Source of the DNA: Lewinellaceae bacterium
GTDB taxonomy: Bacteria; Bacteroidota; Bacteroidia; Chitinophagales; Saprospiraceae
Assembly: GCA_016719605.1 (NCBI GenBank)
Contig: JADJYW010000006.1
Location: forward strand, 1-64,000
Length of the DNA: 64,000 nt
Direction of reading: 5' to 3'
The notes under the pieces are model-generated. The model made no database searches. It saw nothing but the letters and a program-made list of their open reading frames with translations, and was not told the origin of the DNA. Of this stretch, positions 44,999 through 53,221 are shown one piece after another. A program made the position numbers and the translations under genes. Every line of letters begins with the position of its first letter. Position 1 is the stretch's first letter.

Positions 44999-46267
44999 TT
45001 ATGGAGTTACCAATATCTGGCTGATCTGTTTGGGCGCAGCGGGATCGCTGACATCGTATTGGAAAAAACCACCGTCGCCCACAATCAGGATATGGGTGGC
45101 GTCCAGCGCGATTACGTCGTAGGTTTCGATGCCTTTCAGGTGGCTCAGTTGTTTCAGGTTGAGCGGGTCGGTTTTGTCAAAAATTTTGAGGCCGTCGTCG
45201 CAGAGAAACAGGTACCGATCCGAGAGCGAAAGACCCTTGGGCTTGGTCATGGGATAGGTTTTGCGCAGCGTGGCGGCGGGCAGGCTGCGGATGTCAATGA
45301 CATCCAGTTGATTGATCGTGCCGTTGCAGTCGGTGCCGCCATGGATGGTGACGTAGGCGTTTTCGTCGTCGCACACCACGGGGTCGCAGCCGGTGGCATG
45401 GAGGAAGGCAGCCTCCTGGGCAGGGCGTGCGGGGTTGGTTACATTAAAAATGAACACGCCGTTTTGGGAACCGACAAAGAGCCGGTCTTTCCAGGGAAAA
45501 ATAGTCTCGATATTCCAACCGATCTGGATGGTCTCCAGTGCGCTCGGGCAGCCGGGCGATGCCAGCGAAAATGTGCGCAGGGTGCTGTTGTCCACGCAGT
45601 ACAGGTACTGATCGTACTGCCCGAAGCGGGAGTATGAACCGGCAATGCCCGAACCCGACGGGATACCGGTGTTTTTACGAATAGGGCCGCTGGAATTAAA
45701 CGAACCATCGGCTACAAAAACAAAATCGCCTTCCAGAAACCAGTTGCCGCCCCAACGCGGGTCGTTGCAATCGAGTGTTTCGGTCACGGTTGTCTGCACG
45801 AAGTCAACCAAAAAACCGCGAACGGGATCGAATCCGTGGAGTTGAAACACGGCTTCGGAGCGGCAGTTCAGGGTCGGGTTTTGCAGGTCGCTGATGTCAA
45901 TGCTCAGCAGGTCCACATACTGGTCGGCGTAGAGGAAGTGGTCGCGCACGGCCATGTCCACATTGCCGGGAATGTTCCAGAAAACCACCGGTACGGGGTT
46001 GGCGGGATCGCTGTTGTCCAGTACATGGATGCCTTCATGCAGTTCGTTGATGAGCAGGTAGTCGCCGATGAGGTACATTTTTCCGGGTTTCCGGAGGGGA
46101 CGGGGAGCCTCGGCTTTTACGCCGACCCGAAATTCATCCGGGGTCTTGTAAACCGGATCGAAGCGAACATAAGTGCGGGTGGTCGTACAGGTGTCGCGCA
46201 GGCAGCCTGAAAGCAGTACGGTAGCAGCAAGGGCGACGAGGGTGAGCAATGTAAGTTTGCGAAGCAT
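44999..46267 (-). CDS. LVIVD-repeat lipoprotein (beta-propeller)
   Basis: A 422-residue surface or periplasmic lipoprotein. The signal ends in lipobox LLSGC. The body repeats the LVIVD pattern: YLLINELHEGIHVLDNSDPANPVPV read in parts, YVDLLSIDISDLQNP, LFVGSQNGVFIFNVTNPARP, NQLDVIDIRSLP and GGFFQYDVSDPAAP. That points to a beta-propeller. Such proteins are common in Bacteroidota and have no defined enzyme activity. Frames can be extended to 46390, but only the ATG at 46267 gives a proper lipoprotein signal. It is the first gene of the operon with the outer-membrane protein, ECF sigma factor and bridging protein (10-base gap to the next). Confidence 0.8.
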   Translation of the reverse strand: MLRKLTLLTLVALAATVLLSGCLRDTCTTTRTYVRFDPVYKTPDEFRVGVKAEAPRPLRKPGKMYLIGDYLLINELHEGIHVLDNSDPANPVPVVFWNIPGNVDMAVRDHFLYADQYVDLLSIDISDLQNPTLNCRSEAVFQLHGFDPVRGFLVDFVQTTVTETLDCNDPRWGGNWFLEGDFVFVADGSFNSSGPIRKNTGIPSGSGIAGSYSRFGQYDQYLYCVDNSTLRTFSLASPGCPSALETIQIGWNIETIFPWKDRLFVGSQNGVFIFNVTNPARPAQEAAFLHATGCDPVVCDDENAYVTIHGGTDCNGTINQLDVIDIRSLPAATLRKTYPMTKPKGLSLSDRYLFLCDDGLKIFDKTDPLNLKQLSHLKGIETYDVIALDATHILIVGDGGFFQYDVSDPAAPKQISQILVTP

Positions 46268-46405
46268 AGTCAAGCAGGTTGAGATGGTTGAGGTGGTTGA
46301 GCGGGGGAAAATTTCGGGATTGGGGTATATTGGGCCGATTTCAAAAACAGAGACCGGGCGGGTTTGGAAGAAGGTTGGGTGTTCGTTCAAAAAAAATCAA
46401 AAACT

Positions 46406-47515
46406 ATGCGTCAAATCTACGGCATTGTCCTTGCGCTTTTTGTGCTCACGCTACCCAATTGCCACCGGCAGGAGGAACCGACCAATGTGCTGCCGGATGG
46501 CGACCCGCAAACGCGGGTAAAACTCATCGAAGACCGGGTGAATGGCCAGGATATTTTGGTTGTGGGCGAGCCGGACATGGAGCTGTACGCGGCGTTTCTC
46601 CGCCCTTCAGGAGGCCCGGGCGCCTTCCATGCCGTGCAGGGCAAGTTGCCGGTGGTGCTGGCCGATTCCGAGGGTACCCGGTATGATATCTGGGGAACAG
46701 CGGTGTCCGGCCCGGGCAAAGGCGGGCAGCTGGTTCCAGCCAATTTCATGATTGCCTACTGGTTTGCCTGGGGGGCACAGTATCCCGGTTGTGCCTTGTA
46801 CGGGCATCCCGACACCGCCGCACCCGCGCAGCCACCCGGCGAAAACGGCTGGCTGATCCCGTACTCCCGCCTGGCTCGCGGCGCATTTCCCGGGGCTATT
46901 CCGTCCATTGACGCGCCGGAGTACATCGAGCATTTGACAGATTACATGCCCTACCTCGAAGACGATACGCGCTGCCTCGTGGTGCGCATGGGCGCCGACG
47001 TGTTCGCCTATCCGCACCCGGTACTGGAGTGGCATGAAGTGGTAAACGACCGGCAGGGCGGCACACCGTTCTCGGTTCTGTATTGCCCGCTTACCGGCTC
47101 CGGTTGCGCATGGCGGCGCGAATACAACGGCGCAGAACTGGAATACGAGGTGTCCGGCCTGCTGTACAACAGCAACCTGATCGCGGAAGACCGGACTACC
47201 GGCTCGTACTGGTCGCAAATGCGGCATGAGGCGGTGGGCGGCCAACTCGTCGGACAAAAAACCACCAATATCGAGGTACTGGAAGTGCCGTTTGCCACAG
47301 CACGCCGATTGTTCGGGCGGGTCAAAATACTCAGCGACCGCACGGGGTACCCCTGGGAGTACGGCAATTTCCCCTGTGGTGACTACTGCACCAACCACGA
47401 CCTGATCTTGTACCCCCTCGTTTTCAAAGATGACCGCGTGCCGGGTAAAGAACGCACCCTCGGTGTACTCGTAGACGGCCAGGCAAAGGTCTATCGCCTG
47501 ACGGCTTTTGAGTGA
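46406..47515 (+). CDS. DUF3179-domain secreted protein
   Basis: A 369-residue protein with an N-terminal hydrophobic signal and a Cys in lipobox-like position (LALFVLTLPNC). DUF3179 features include DDTRCLVVRMGADVFAYP, YCPLTGSGCAW with paired Cys, EYEVSGLLYNSNLIAEDRTTGSYWSQ and ILSDRTGYPWEYGNFPCGDYC. The family is extracytoplasmic and of unknown function; its conserved Cys and His suggest metal or redox chemistry, but nothing is proven. The ATG at 46406 is preferred over 46364 because it starts the signal directly. It is divergent from the LVIVD operon across 138 bases and convergent with the next gene. Confidence 0.85.
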   Translation: MRQIYGIVLALFVLTLPNCHRQEEPTNVLPDGDPQTRVKLIEDRVNGQDILVVGEPDMELYAAFLRPSGGPGAFHAVQGKLPVVLADSEGTRYDIWGTAVSGPGKGGQLVPANFMIAYWFAWGAQYPGCALYGHPDTAAPAQPPGENGWLIPYSRLARGAFPGAIPSIDAPEYIEHLTDYMPYLEDDTRCLVVRMGADVFAYPHPVLEWHEVVNDRQGGTPFSVLYCPLTGSGCAWRREYNGAELEYEVSGLLYNSNLIAEDRTTGSYWSQMRHEAVGGQLVGQKTTNIEVLEVPFATARRLFGRVKILSDRTGYPWEYGNFPCGDYCTNHDLILYPLVFKDDRVPGKERTLGVLVDGQAKVYRLTAFE

Positions 47516-47520
47516 GCCTG

Positions 47521-48534
47521 CTAAAACCTTCCTTCCAGAAATGCCTGTACATCGGCTGCCGTTTCGCCGGGGTTTTCCTCCTGTGGCCAGTGACCGGTAT
47601 TCTGATAAATTTTCAGCAGCGCCTTGCGAATCTTCCGGTGAAACTCGTAGGCGTACTCGGGCGAGATGCGCGTGTCCTCGGCGCCCCAGAGAATCAGGAT
47701 GAGCGTGGTGATCTCTTCGATAATATCCACAGGGGGACGATTTTCGCTCACAGACGCCCGGGCCGTGAAGGCTTTCCGGTTTCCGGGGCGGCGCATCAGG
47801 TCATGGTGCCGGCTTACCAGTGCGTCATCCACTTTTTGATCGTCGGCGTACATATTTTCCAGCATGAGTCGGATAGCAAATCTTGGTGTGATGTTCCACA
47901 ACGCACGATTCAACACGGGTGTGCGGGCCAAAAAACTGACGATTGGCTCTTTTTTTTCTTCAAAACCCGGCGCGTTGAGCAGGATAAGTTTGCGCAGGCG
48001 CCCGGGGTGTTCGGTGGCGTAAAACCAGGCGATCTGGGCGCCGAGGCCGTTGCCGGCCAGGTGAAACCGGCGCAGGTTGATGGCCTGCACAAACGATTCA
48101 AAAAAATTGGCGTACATGAATGCGCTGTAACTGCCCTGCGGGTGCGGGCCGGTCAGCCCGAATCCGGGCAAATCCAGACTAATGATCTGATAGCGCCGGG
48201 AAAGGGTGTCCGTCCAGGTGTCCCAGGTGTGTAGCGAGTTATTGGCATCGTGCAGGAGTACCAGCGGTTCGCCTTTACCGGTGATGCGGTAGTGTACCAG
48301 AAGACCGTCAATTTCGACAAATTTGGAATCGGGGGAACCATAGCGCTGTGCCAGTTCGTGCACCGGCAAGTCGCCGTACCAGTTGGCGGCCAGCCAACCG
48401 GAAATCAGGATCAGCATCGCCCAGCGCAACACGCGCGAAAGCCGCATTTTGCCCATCCAGTACCGGATGCCCGGCATACGTGGCGCCGGTGTCGGAGGCG
48501 TCTGTTCCGGTTGGTAGTTATGGTCTTCTTCCAT
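47521..48534 (-). CDS. alpha/beta-hydrolase fold protein lacking the nucleophile serine
   Basis: A 337-residue protein with an N-terminal membrane helix (VLRWAMLILISGWLAANWY) and a periplasmic alpha/beta-hydrolase domain. Fold motifs: PLVLLHDANNSLHTWD (oxyanion strand), ISLDLPGFGLTGPHPQG, acid LILWGAEDTRISPEY, and histidine NTGHWPQEENP. The nucleophile elbow, normally GxSxG, reads LAGNGLGAQIA. The Ser position is Gly163 (codon 48046-48048 on the plus strand), one base from AGC. Asp and His are kept, so loss may be recent, or the protein may be a non-hydrolytic relative. It lies 4 bases after a small membrane protein gene on the same message. Confidence 0.85.
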   Translation of the reverse strand: MEEDHNYQPEQTPPTPAPRMPGIRYWMGKMRLSRVLRWAMLILISGWLAANWYGDLPVHELAQRYGSPDSKFVEIDGLLVHYRITGKGEPLVLLHDANNSLHTWDTWTDTLSRRYQIISLDLPGFGLTGPHPQGSYSAFMYANFFESFVQAINLRRFHLAGNGLGAQIAWFYATEHPGRLRKLILLNAPGFEEKKEPIVSFLARTPVLNRALWNITPRFAIRLMLENMYADDQKVDDALVSRHHDLMRRPGNRKAFTARASVSENRPPVDIIEEITTLILILWGAEDTRISPEYAYEFHRKIRKALLKIYQNTGHWPQEENPGETAADVQAFLEGRF

Positions 48535-48538
48535 GATT

Positions 48539-49060
48539 TTAGTGCGACGAGCGAAGAATGGCGGCAATGCCCGCCGACAGCGCAAACCCGCCCAACGCAC
48601 CCATGGCCATACGCGTAATGACCGGGCCGAGCGGTTGCACCGGATTTTCTATGGCCTTTTCCAATTCCAAAAGGCCCTCGCGAATCTGGTTGGCCTGCTC
48701 CGGGTCGCCCGTGCCGGCATCCAGCATAGTCTGATAGGTTTGTTTTTCGGCCAGCAGTTCCATACGCACGAGTTCCAGATCAGCGAGATGCAGGCCGTAG
48801 TAAAACATCCAGTAGAACAGGTTGATGAGAATAAACACCGCAAAGGGGGTGCGCAGGATAGCCCGAAAATCACGCTCCGTGCCGTGCAATTTGCAATCGG
48901 CCTTGGCAGCCCGGTACATGAACGCGAGGTAAAAACCCATCGAAGCCCATTGCAAGGCCGGTTTGAGGAAGGTTTCCGGGCCGATCGTATACAGCAGCGC
49001 GAAGTAGAACACCACGACAATGCCACCGAGCACCCCGTTTTGGAGAATATTGTTTTTCAT
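48539..49060 (-). CDS. DUF4199 family membrane protein
   Basis: A 173-residue protein with helices GVLGGIVVVFYFALLYTIG, WASMGFYLAFMYRAAK, PFAVFILINLFYWMFYY and MAMGALGGFALSAGIAAIL. The order, with a soluble insert between helices 3 and 4 (LLAEKQTYQTMLDAGTGDPE), matches DUF4199, a Bacteroidota membrane family with no known function. A -7 box lies 27 bases upstream. The hydrolase-fold gene follows with a 4-base gap. A second DUF4199 gene is at 49741-50295. Confidence 0.7.
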   Translation of the reverse strand: MKNNILQNGVLGGIVVVFYFALLYTIGPETFLKPALQWASMGFYLAFMYRAAKADCKLHGTERDFRAILRTPFAVFILINLFYWMFYYGLHLADLELVRMELLAEKQTYQTMLDAGTGDPEQANQIREGLLELEKAIENPVQPLGPVITRMAMGALGGFALSAGIAAILRSSH

Positions 49061-49086
49061 AAAAAAAGTCGGTCGTCTTTGATGGA

Positions 49087-49094
49087 CAAATGTA
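49087..49094 (-). promoter_or_regulatory. -7 promoter box TACATTTG
   Basis: An exact TAnnTTTG match on the minus strand, 26 bases before the ATG at 49060 of the DUF4199/hydrolase operon. Confidence 0.5.
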
Positions 49095-49168
49095 GGGCGA
49101 CGGTGCGGAAAAATGTGCGTTTTGTATTGCAGTCAAAATCCCAATCTTCGCGGCGATTTTAAACAGGT

Positions 49169-49209
49169 GTTTGGGTGTTTTGGTTACGAAGGCACCAAAA
49201 CACCCAAAC
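49169..49209. repeat. intergenic inverted repeat, 16-bp perfect stem
   Basis: GTTTGGGTGTTTTGGT and ACCAAAACACCCAAAC flank a 9-base loop, 31 bases before the GNAT gene. The arms are low-complexity (GTTTGGGTG, GTTTTGG), like the other simple-sequence palindromes in this window. Confidence 0.8.
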
Positions 49210-49239
49210 CCTCAATACTCGTTTCAAAAAAATAAAATC

Positions 49240-49734
49240 ATGGCCGGCAACACACTTTTTTTTCGCCCGATCCGATCCGAAGACAATACCGCCGTAGCCC
49301 GCATTATCCGCACGGTGATGACCGAATACGGCGCCGTGGGGTCGGGTTTTTCGATCGAAGACCCGGAGGTGGATGCTATGTTTGAGGCATACGACCAGCC
49401 GCGCGCGGTATTTTTAGTTTTGGTAAACGACGAGGGACGCCTCGTCGGCTGCGGTGGCATGGCGCCTTTGCAGGGCGGCGATGCGGATACCTGTGAATTA
49501 AAAAAAATGTACTTCCTGCCCGAAGCACGCGGGCAGGGCATGGGGCGCCAATTGGTAGAAACGCTGGAAAATGCGGCCCGCCGGCATGGTTTCCGGATCA
49601 TGTACATCGAAACAATTGCTGCCATGCAGGAGGCGAACCGGCTGTACCGGCGCCTGCAATTCGAGCCGCTGACCGGGCCAATGGGCAACACGGGACACAC
49701 GGGTTGCGGATTGTTTTACAAGAAGGAGTTGTAG
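49240..49734 (+). CDS. GNAT family N-acetyltransferase
   Basis: A 164-residue cytoplasmic acyltransferase using acetyl-CoA. Motif A, which binds CoA pyrophosphate, reads ELKKMYFLPEARGQGMGRQL near residue 95. The C-terminal motif RIMYIETIAAMQEANRLYRR carries the usual tyrosine region. The frame is open from 49171, but that part is intergenic palindrome. ATG 49240 (MAGNTLFFRPIRSED) gives the normal N-terminal strand. The substrate is unknown. It is convergent with the next gene with 6 bases between stops. Confidence 0.88.
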   Translation: MAGNTLFFRPIRSEDNTAVARIIRTVMTEYGAVGSGFSIEDPEVDAMFEAYDQPRAVFLVLVNDEGRLVGCGGMAPLQGGDADTCELKKMYFLPEARGQGMGRQLVETLENAARRHGFRIMYIETIAAMQEANRLYRRLQFEPLTGPMGNTGHTGCGLFYKKEL

Positions 49735-49740
49735 CGTGTC

Positions 49741-50295
49741 TTACTCCAGCGGACGGTTTTTCATACCAAATGCAGCCGCAATGAGGCCGGCAATGAGGCC
49801 GATAACCGCAGCAGCGATAAAACCATTGGTCAGGGCGGTACTGAGATCGCCCATTTCGTCAAAATTTGCCGCAGCCTGCTCGAGCGCCTCTTCCGGCATG
49901 TTGCCGCTCCATTGCTCCATAAAACTCTCCTTGAGCCGCGTCACATAGTCGGGGTCAATGATTGTGACCAGAATGTAGTTCCAGATGCTGGAGATGACGA
50001 CACCGACAGCAGTGGTCAAGGCTCCGATCAGCAGGGCACGCCCGTAGGTCATGAAGCCGCCCTCCAGGGTGTCGCGCTGGTGCCGGATGGCCATAACCGA
50101 AACGCCAACAGTGATACCAACGGCCACTACAAAATTGATGATTCCGGTGCTCATGGATGCCATGTCCACGCCCATCAGATAGGAAAGCAGGGAAAATACA
50201 ACCATCGCCAAGCCGCAAATACCGCCATATCGCAGGACGGTATTCCAGATCGGTGGCTTGGAATGGTGTTGAGCAGAGGAGTCCAGTGTAGTCAT
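49741..50295 (-). CDS. DUF4199 family membrane protein
   Basis: A 184-residue protein with four helices (GGICGLAMVVFSLLSYLMGV, IINFVVAVGITVGVSVMAI, LLIGALTTAVGVVISSIWNYI, GFIAAAVIGLIAGLIAAAFG). HQRDTLEGGFMTYGRALLIG between helices 2 and 3 is the DUF4199 hallmark, with a soluble insert before the last helix. No function is known for the family. Transcribed alone from a -7 box at 50338-50345. Confidence 0.8.
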   Translation of the reverse strand: MTTLDSSAQHHSKPPIWNTVLRYGGICGLAMVVFSLLSYLMGVDMASMSTGIINFVVAVGITVGVSVMAIRHQRDTLEGGFMTYGRALLIGALTTAVGVVISSIWNYILVTIIDPDYVTRLKESFMEQWSGNMPEEALEQAAANFDEMGDLSTALTNGFIAAAVIGLIAGLIAAAFGMKNRPLE

Positions 50296-50337
50296 TTCTG
50301 AAGAATTTATGTGATGAGTGAATAGCGTCTATCGCGC

Positions 50338-50345
50338 CAAATGTA
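50338..50345 (-). promoter_or_regulatory. -7 promoter box TACATTTG
   Basis: An exact TAnnTTTG match on the minus strand, 42 bases before the ATG at 50295, with CAA (TTG) about 16 bases further upstream. Confidence 0.5.
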
Positions 50346-50400
50346 CAGCATGTCTCCCAAACAACAGGGGCATTCACGGGTTTGTAGCGCACATCCCACT

Positions 50401-50468
50401 TTCGATTGATTCGATTATTTCGATTGATTCGATTAGACCGATTGGGTAGATAATCGAATCAATCGAAA
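50401..50468. repeat. direct and inverted repeats of TTCGATTGATTCGATTA
   Basis: Two direct copies (50401-50417, 50419-50435) and one inverted copy (50451-50467). The inner pair forms an 18-bp stem with a 15-base loop. It follows the stop of the amidohydrolase gene by 5 bases, so it could serve as its terminator. The rest of 50346-50400 shows nothing. Confidence 0.85.
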
Positions 50469-50472
50469 AATT

Positions 50473-52152
50473 CTATTTCCCGCCGACAATTGTCCGCAGC
50501 ACTTTGGCTGTCAGAATTTTTTCGGGTGGACAGCGGAGGAGGTCTTCGGACAGCACCACGATGTCGGCGCGTTTGCCGGGCGTGAGCGAGCCTTTTTCAT
50601 TTTCCTCAAAAGCGGCGTATGCATTCCAGATCGTGTACGACAGCAGGGCTTCTTCGCGGGTCATTTTTTGTTCGGGGAAAAACTCCAGCCCGGTATCGGC
50701 GCGCCGGCGGGTGACGGCTGCGTGGATACTGGGCAGCGGATCCACGTCCTCCACCGGGGCATCGGTGCCGTTGGCTAAGCGAGCGCCGGCGTTGAGCAGG
50801 TTGCGCCACGGGTAGGCGCCGGTGCGGGCGCGCTCGGTGCCAAGGCGCTTCACCACGAAGGGCGCATCGCTGGTACAGTGGATCGCCTGTATGGAAGCGA
50901 TGACGCCCAGTTCCCGAAAACGCGGAATATCCTGCGGGTCGAGGTGCTGGGCGTGTTCGATACGCCAGCGGAGGGCAGTCCCACCCGGGGCGGCAAAAAT
51001 ATCCAGCACTTCCCGGTTGGCACGGTCGCCGATGGCGTGTACGCAAAATTGGAGGCCGTGTTTGCGGCATTCGGCAGCGAGGTCTCGGATCGTTTCCACC
51101 GGCGTCGTGTTTTGGCCGAGGTGTCCGGGCTTGTCGGCGTAAGGCTGCAGGAGCCAGGCGCCGTAGGAGCCGAGCGCGCCGTCGAGGTAGGCTTTTACGG
51201 CGCGCACGGTGAGGTGGCCATTGCCGAGGCCAATGCGGGGAAAATCGCGGAGTTTGGCGTAGTCGGCCGAGTCGGGCTGGCCGATCATGACCCAGAGCCG
51301 GAGGGGCAATTTACCGTTTTGGGCGAGGCGTTCAAACTGTTCAATTTCCCAAAAATCGCTGCCGGCATCCTGAAACGAGGTGATGCCTTTTTCCAAACAC
51401 GCCTGCGCAGCCAGTTCGACCGTGCGGTCGAATGCGGCTTGTTTTTCGGCTTCGGTGCGTTTGTTTTTCCAGTCGGTCAGCGGTTTGGTGATGAGTTCCA
51501 TGGCATTTTCCTCGAACACGCCGGTCAGGTTTCCGGCGGCATCGCGCACGATGCGCCCGCCCACGGGGTCAGAGGTTTCGCTGCTGATGCCGGCCAGTTC
51601 GAGGGCACGGGCATTGGCGATGAGGGCGTGGCCGCTGGCGTGTTTGAGCACCACCGGATGACCGGGTGCAGCGGCGCTGAGGGCGTCGTGGTAGGGATAG
51701 CCGTTCACCGTGCGGCCGGGCGAGGCGTTCCATTTTTCCTGATGCCAGCCCCGACCTTCGATCCACGCGCCGGGCGGGGTGCTTTTGGCTTTTTCGGCGA
51801 CAAGAGTGGTGATTTCCTCCCAACTTTTGGTCTGCAGCAGGTTAAGGTTTTGCAGGCTTTGGCCGAGGCCAAGGAAGTGCCCGTGCCCCTCGATGAAGCC
51901 CGGCATAGCGAATGCGCCTTGGAGATCAATCATTTCCGTGCCGGCGCCGGCCAGCACTTTGGCTCCGGCATCGTCGCCGACAAACAGGATGGAGTCACCC
52001 CGGATGGCTACGGCGGTGGCTTGTGGCAGGGTACTGTCGGCGGTGAAAAAGTTGCCGTTGAACAGGATGCGCGTAGCCGGTTCGGCGGTTTTGGGCGCAG
52101 CGCAGGCGCCGGCGAGCAGGGCGGCGAGCAGCGTGTAGAGGAGGTTTTTCAT
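50473..52152 (-). CDS. YtcJ-like amidohydrolase lipoprotein
   Basis: A 559-residue metal-dependent amidohydrolase. A lipoprotein signal (TLLAALLAGAC) directs it to the envelope. Amidohydrolase motifs include GAFAMPGFIEGHGHF (metal-binding His pair), GRGWHQEKW, FQDAGSDFW, VCHAIGDRAN-type HAIGDRANREVLD, RIEHAQHL and NGTDAPVEDVDPLPSI, followed by GSLTPGKRADIVVLSEDLL. This is the YtcJ/exoenzyme-regulatory group, whose substrates (cyclic amides or esters) are mostly undefined. The ATG at 52152 is chosen because it starts the signal. It follows the DUF5995 gene by 41 bases on the same strand. Confidence 0.9.
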   Translation of the reverse strand: MKNLLYTLLAALLAGACAAPKTAEPATRILFNGNFFTADSTLPQATAVAIRGDSILFVGDDAGAKVLAGAGTEMIDLQGAFAMPGFIEGHGHFLGLGQSLQNLNLLQTKSWEEITTLVAEKAKSTPPGAWIEGRGWHQEKWNASPGRTVNGYPYHDALSAAAPGHPVVLKHASGHALIANARALELAGISSETSDPVGGRIVRDAAGNLTGVFEENAMELITKPLTDWKNKRTEAEKQAAFDRTVELAAQACLEKGITSFQDAGSDFWEIEQFERLAQNGKLPLRLWVMIGQPDSADYAKLRDFPRIGLGNGHLTVRAVKAYLDGALGSYGAWLLQPYADKPGHLGQNTTPVETIRDLAAECRKHGLQFCVHAIGDRANREVLDIFAAPGGTALRWRIEHAQHLDPQDIPRFRELGVIASIQAIHCTSDAPFVVKRLGTERARTGAYPWRNLLNAGARLANGTDAPVEDVDPLPSIHAAVTRRRADTGLEFFPEQKMTREEALLSYTIWNAYAAFEENEKGSLTPGKRADIVVLSEDLLRCPPEKILTAKVLRTIVGGK

Positions 52153-52193
52153 GCGTGGTGTGGTGTGTGTTAAATTGCTGCACAAAAAAAGGG

Positions 52194-52979
52194 TTATCCG
52201 GCGAGTGCTCCTGCCAAGTACCCTTGTAGTTTCCCTTCTAATTTTTCCAGTTTCTGCTGCACAGTACCGAACTCGCCCCAGCGTACCAGCCGCAGACCCG
52301 CAGATAGTATCCGTCCCGGCGGTTCGGCAATTGGCCTGGCGAGGACTGCAACACCGCCATCAAGGGTACGAATGGCGGCTGCATGCACATCGCCTTCCAG
52401 GGGCGCAAGCGTGGAGGCTACCGTCCAGGCGCTGGTGCGGCCCACCTGGATGAGGCGGTTGGCCAGGTGTTCGTCACGGGCGCCGAGGAGGTAGTCCACG
52501 ATGCGCAGGAGTGGAAAAATTTGGGCCAGCCGGTCTTGTACCGGGTCCACGAGGTTGGCGATGGTTGTGTTGATACGGTCGAAGTCGGCGCGGAGGAGGT
52601 GAATCTTCGGGCCGGGATTCGTCTGGGCGGCCGCTATGCCGAGGTCCAGGTCAATGTGCGCATTGATACCCAGCAGGATATGCTGGAGTACGGTCAGGTT
52701 TGGGTTTTGAGCAGCCTCGAAAGCGCGTTGCCACGACAGGGTGGTGGGTCGGCCCGCTTGCCAGGCATCGAACGCATCGAAATACCGCTGCGCGAAGACG
52801 ACATCTAATTTTTCCATACGGGGGCCGTCGTCAAACACGCCGGTCTCGATGCCGCGTTGCACGGCTTCGGTCATCAGGTGATACACCACTGGAAAATAGC
52901 CCAGCGGCGAGTTGTTGGCCCTGGCCCATTCGATGATAGTTTTGAGGCGCGCGAGTACGTCGGAAATGGAAGTCGGCAT
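52194..52979 (-). CDS. DUF5995 family protein
   Basis: A 261-residue soluble protein with no signal. The string LQHILLGINAHIDLDLGIAAA and the early WARANNSPLGYFPVVYHLMTEAV match DUF5995, a helical family of unknown function that keeps conserved His and Asp residues, suggesting metal binding. The C-terminal third (LAPLEGDVHAAAIRTLDGGV) may cover an active-site cleft. ATG 52979 follows a -7 box at 53007-53014 and fits better than a frame start at 53078. It is probably cotranscribed with the amidohydrolase. Confidence 0.7.
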   Translation of the reverse strand: MPTSISDVLARLKTIIEWARANNSPLGYFPVVYHLMTEAVQRGIETGVFDDGPRMEKLDVVFAQRYFDAFDAWQAGRPTTLSWQRAFEAAQNPNLTVLQHILLGINAHIDLDLGIAAAQTNPGPKIHLLRADFDRINTTIANLVDPVQDRLAQIFPLLRIVDYLLGARDEHLANRLIQVGRTSAWTVASTLAPLEGDVHAAAIRTLDGGVAVLARPIAEPPGRILSAGLRLVRWGEFGTVQQKLEKLEGKLQGYLAGALAG

Positions 52980-53006
52980 GTGCGAAAAAGACAAGTTGGC
53001 AAGAGT

Positions 53007-53014
53007 CAAAAGTA
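53007..53014 (-). promoter_or_regulatory. -7 promoter box TACTTTTG
   Basis: An exact TAnnTTTG match on the minus strand, 27 bases before the ATG at 52979. The rest of the 53015-53221 intergenic region shows no gene or repeat. Confidence 0.45.
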
Positions 53015-53221
53015 GGGCACCGTTGTCATTCCAAAATGGTGGCGCATAAACTTTCCTGTTTTTCCGCAAGAACAGCACTGCTGTGATTCGGAGCGTGATC
53101 CGGTAGCACCTAAAATTTTCGCTGCCCCAAACCGTTACCTCCCGTCATTCGGCAAAAAAATGGTTGAACACCAGCCCCGCAAAACCTCGGTTCCCAATCG
53201 AACCAATCAAACTACTGCTCT

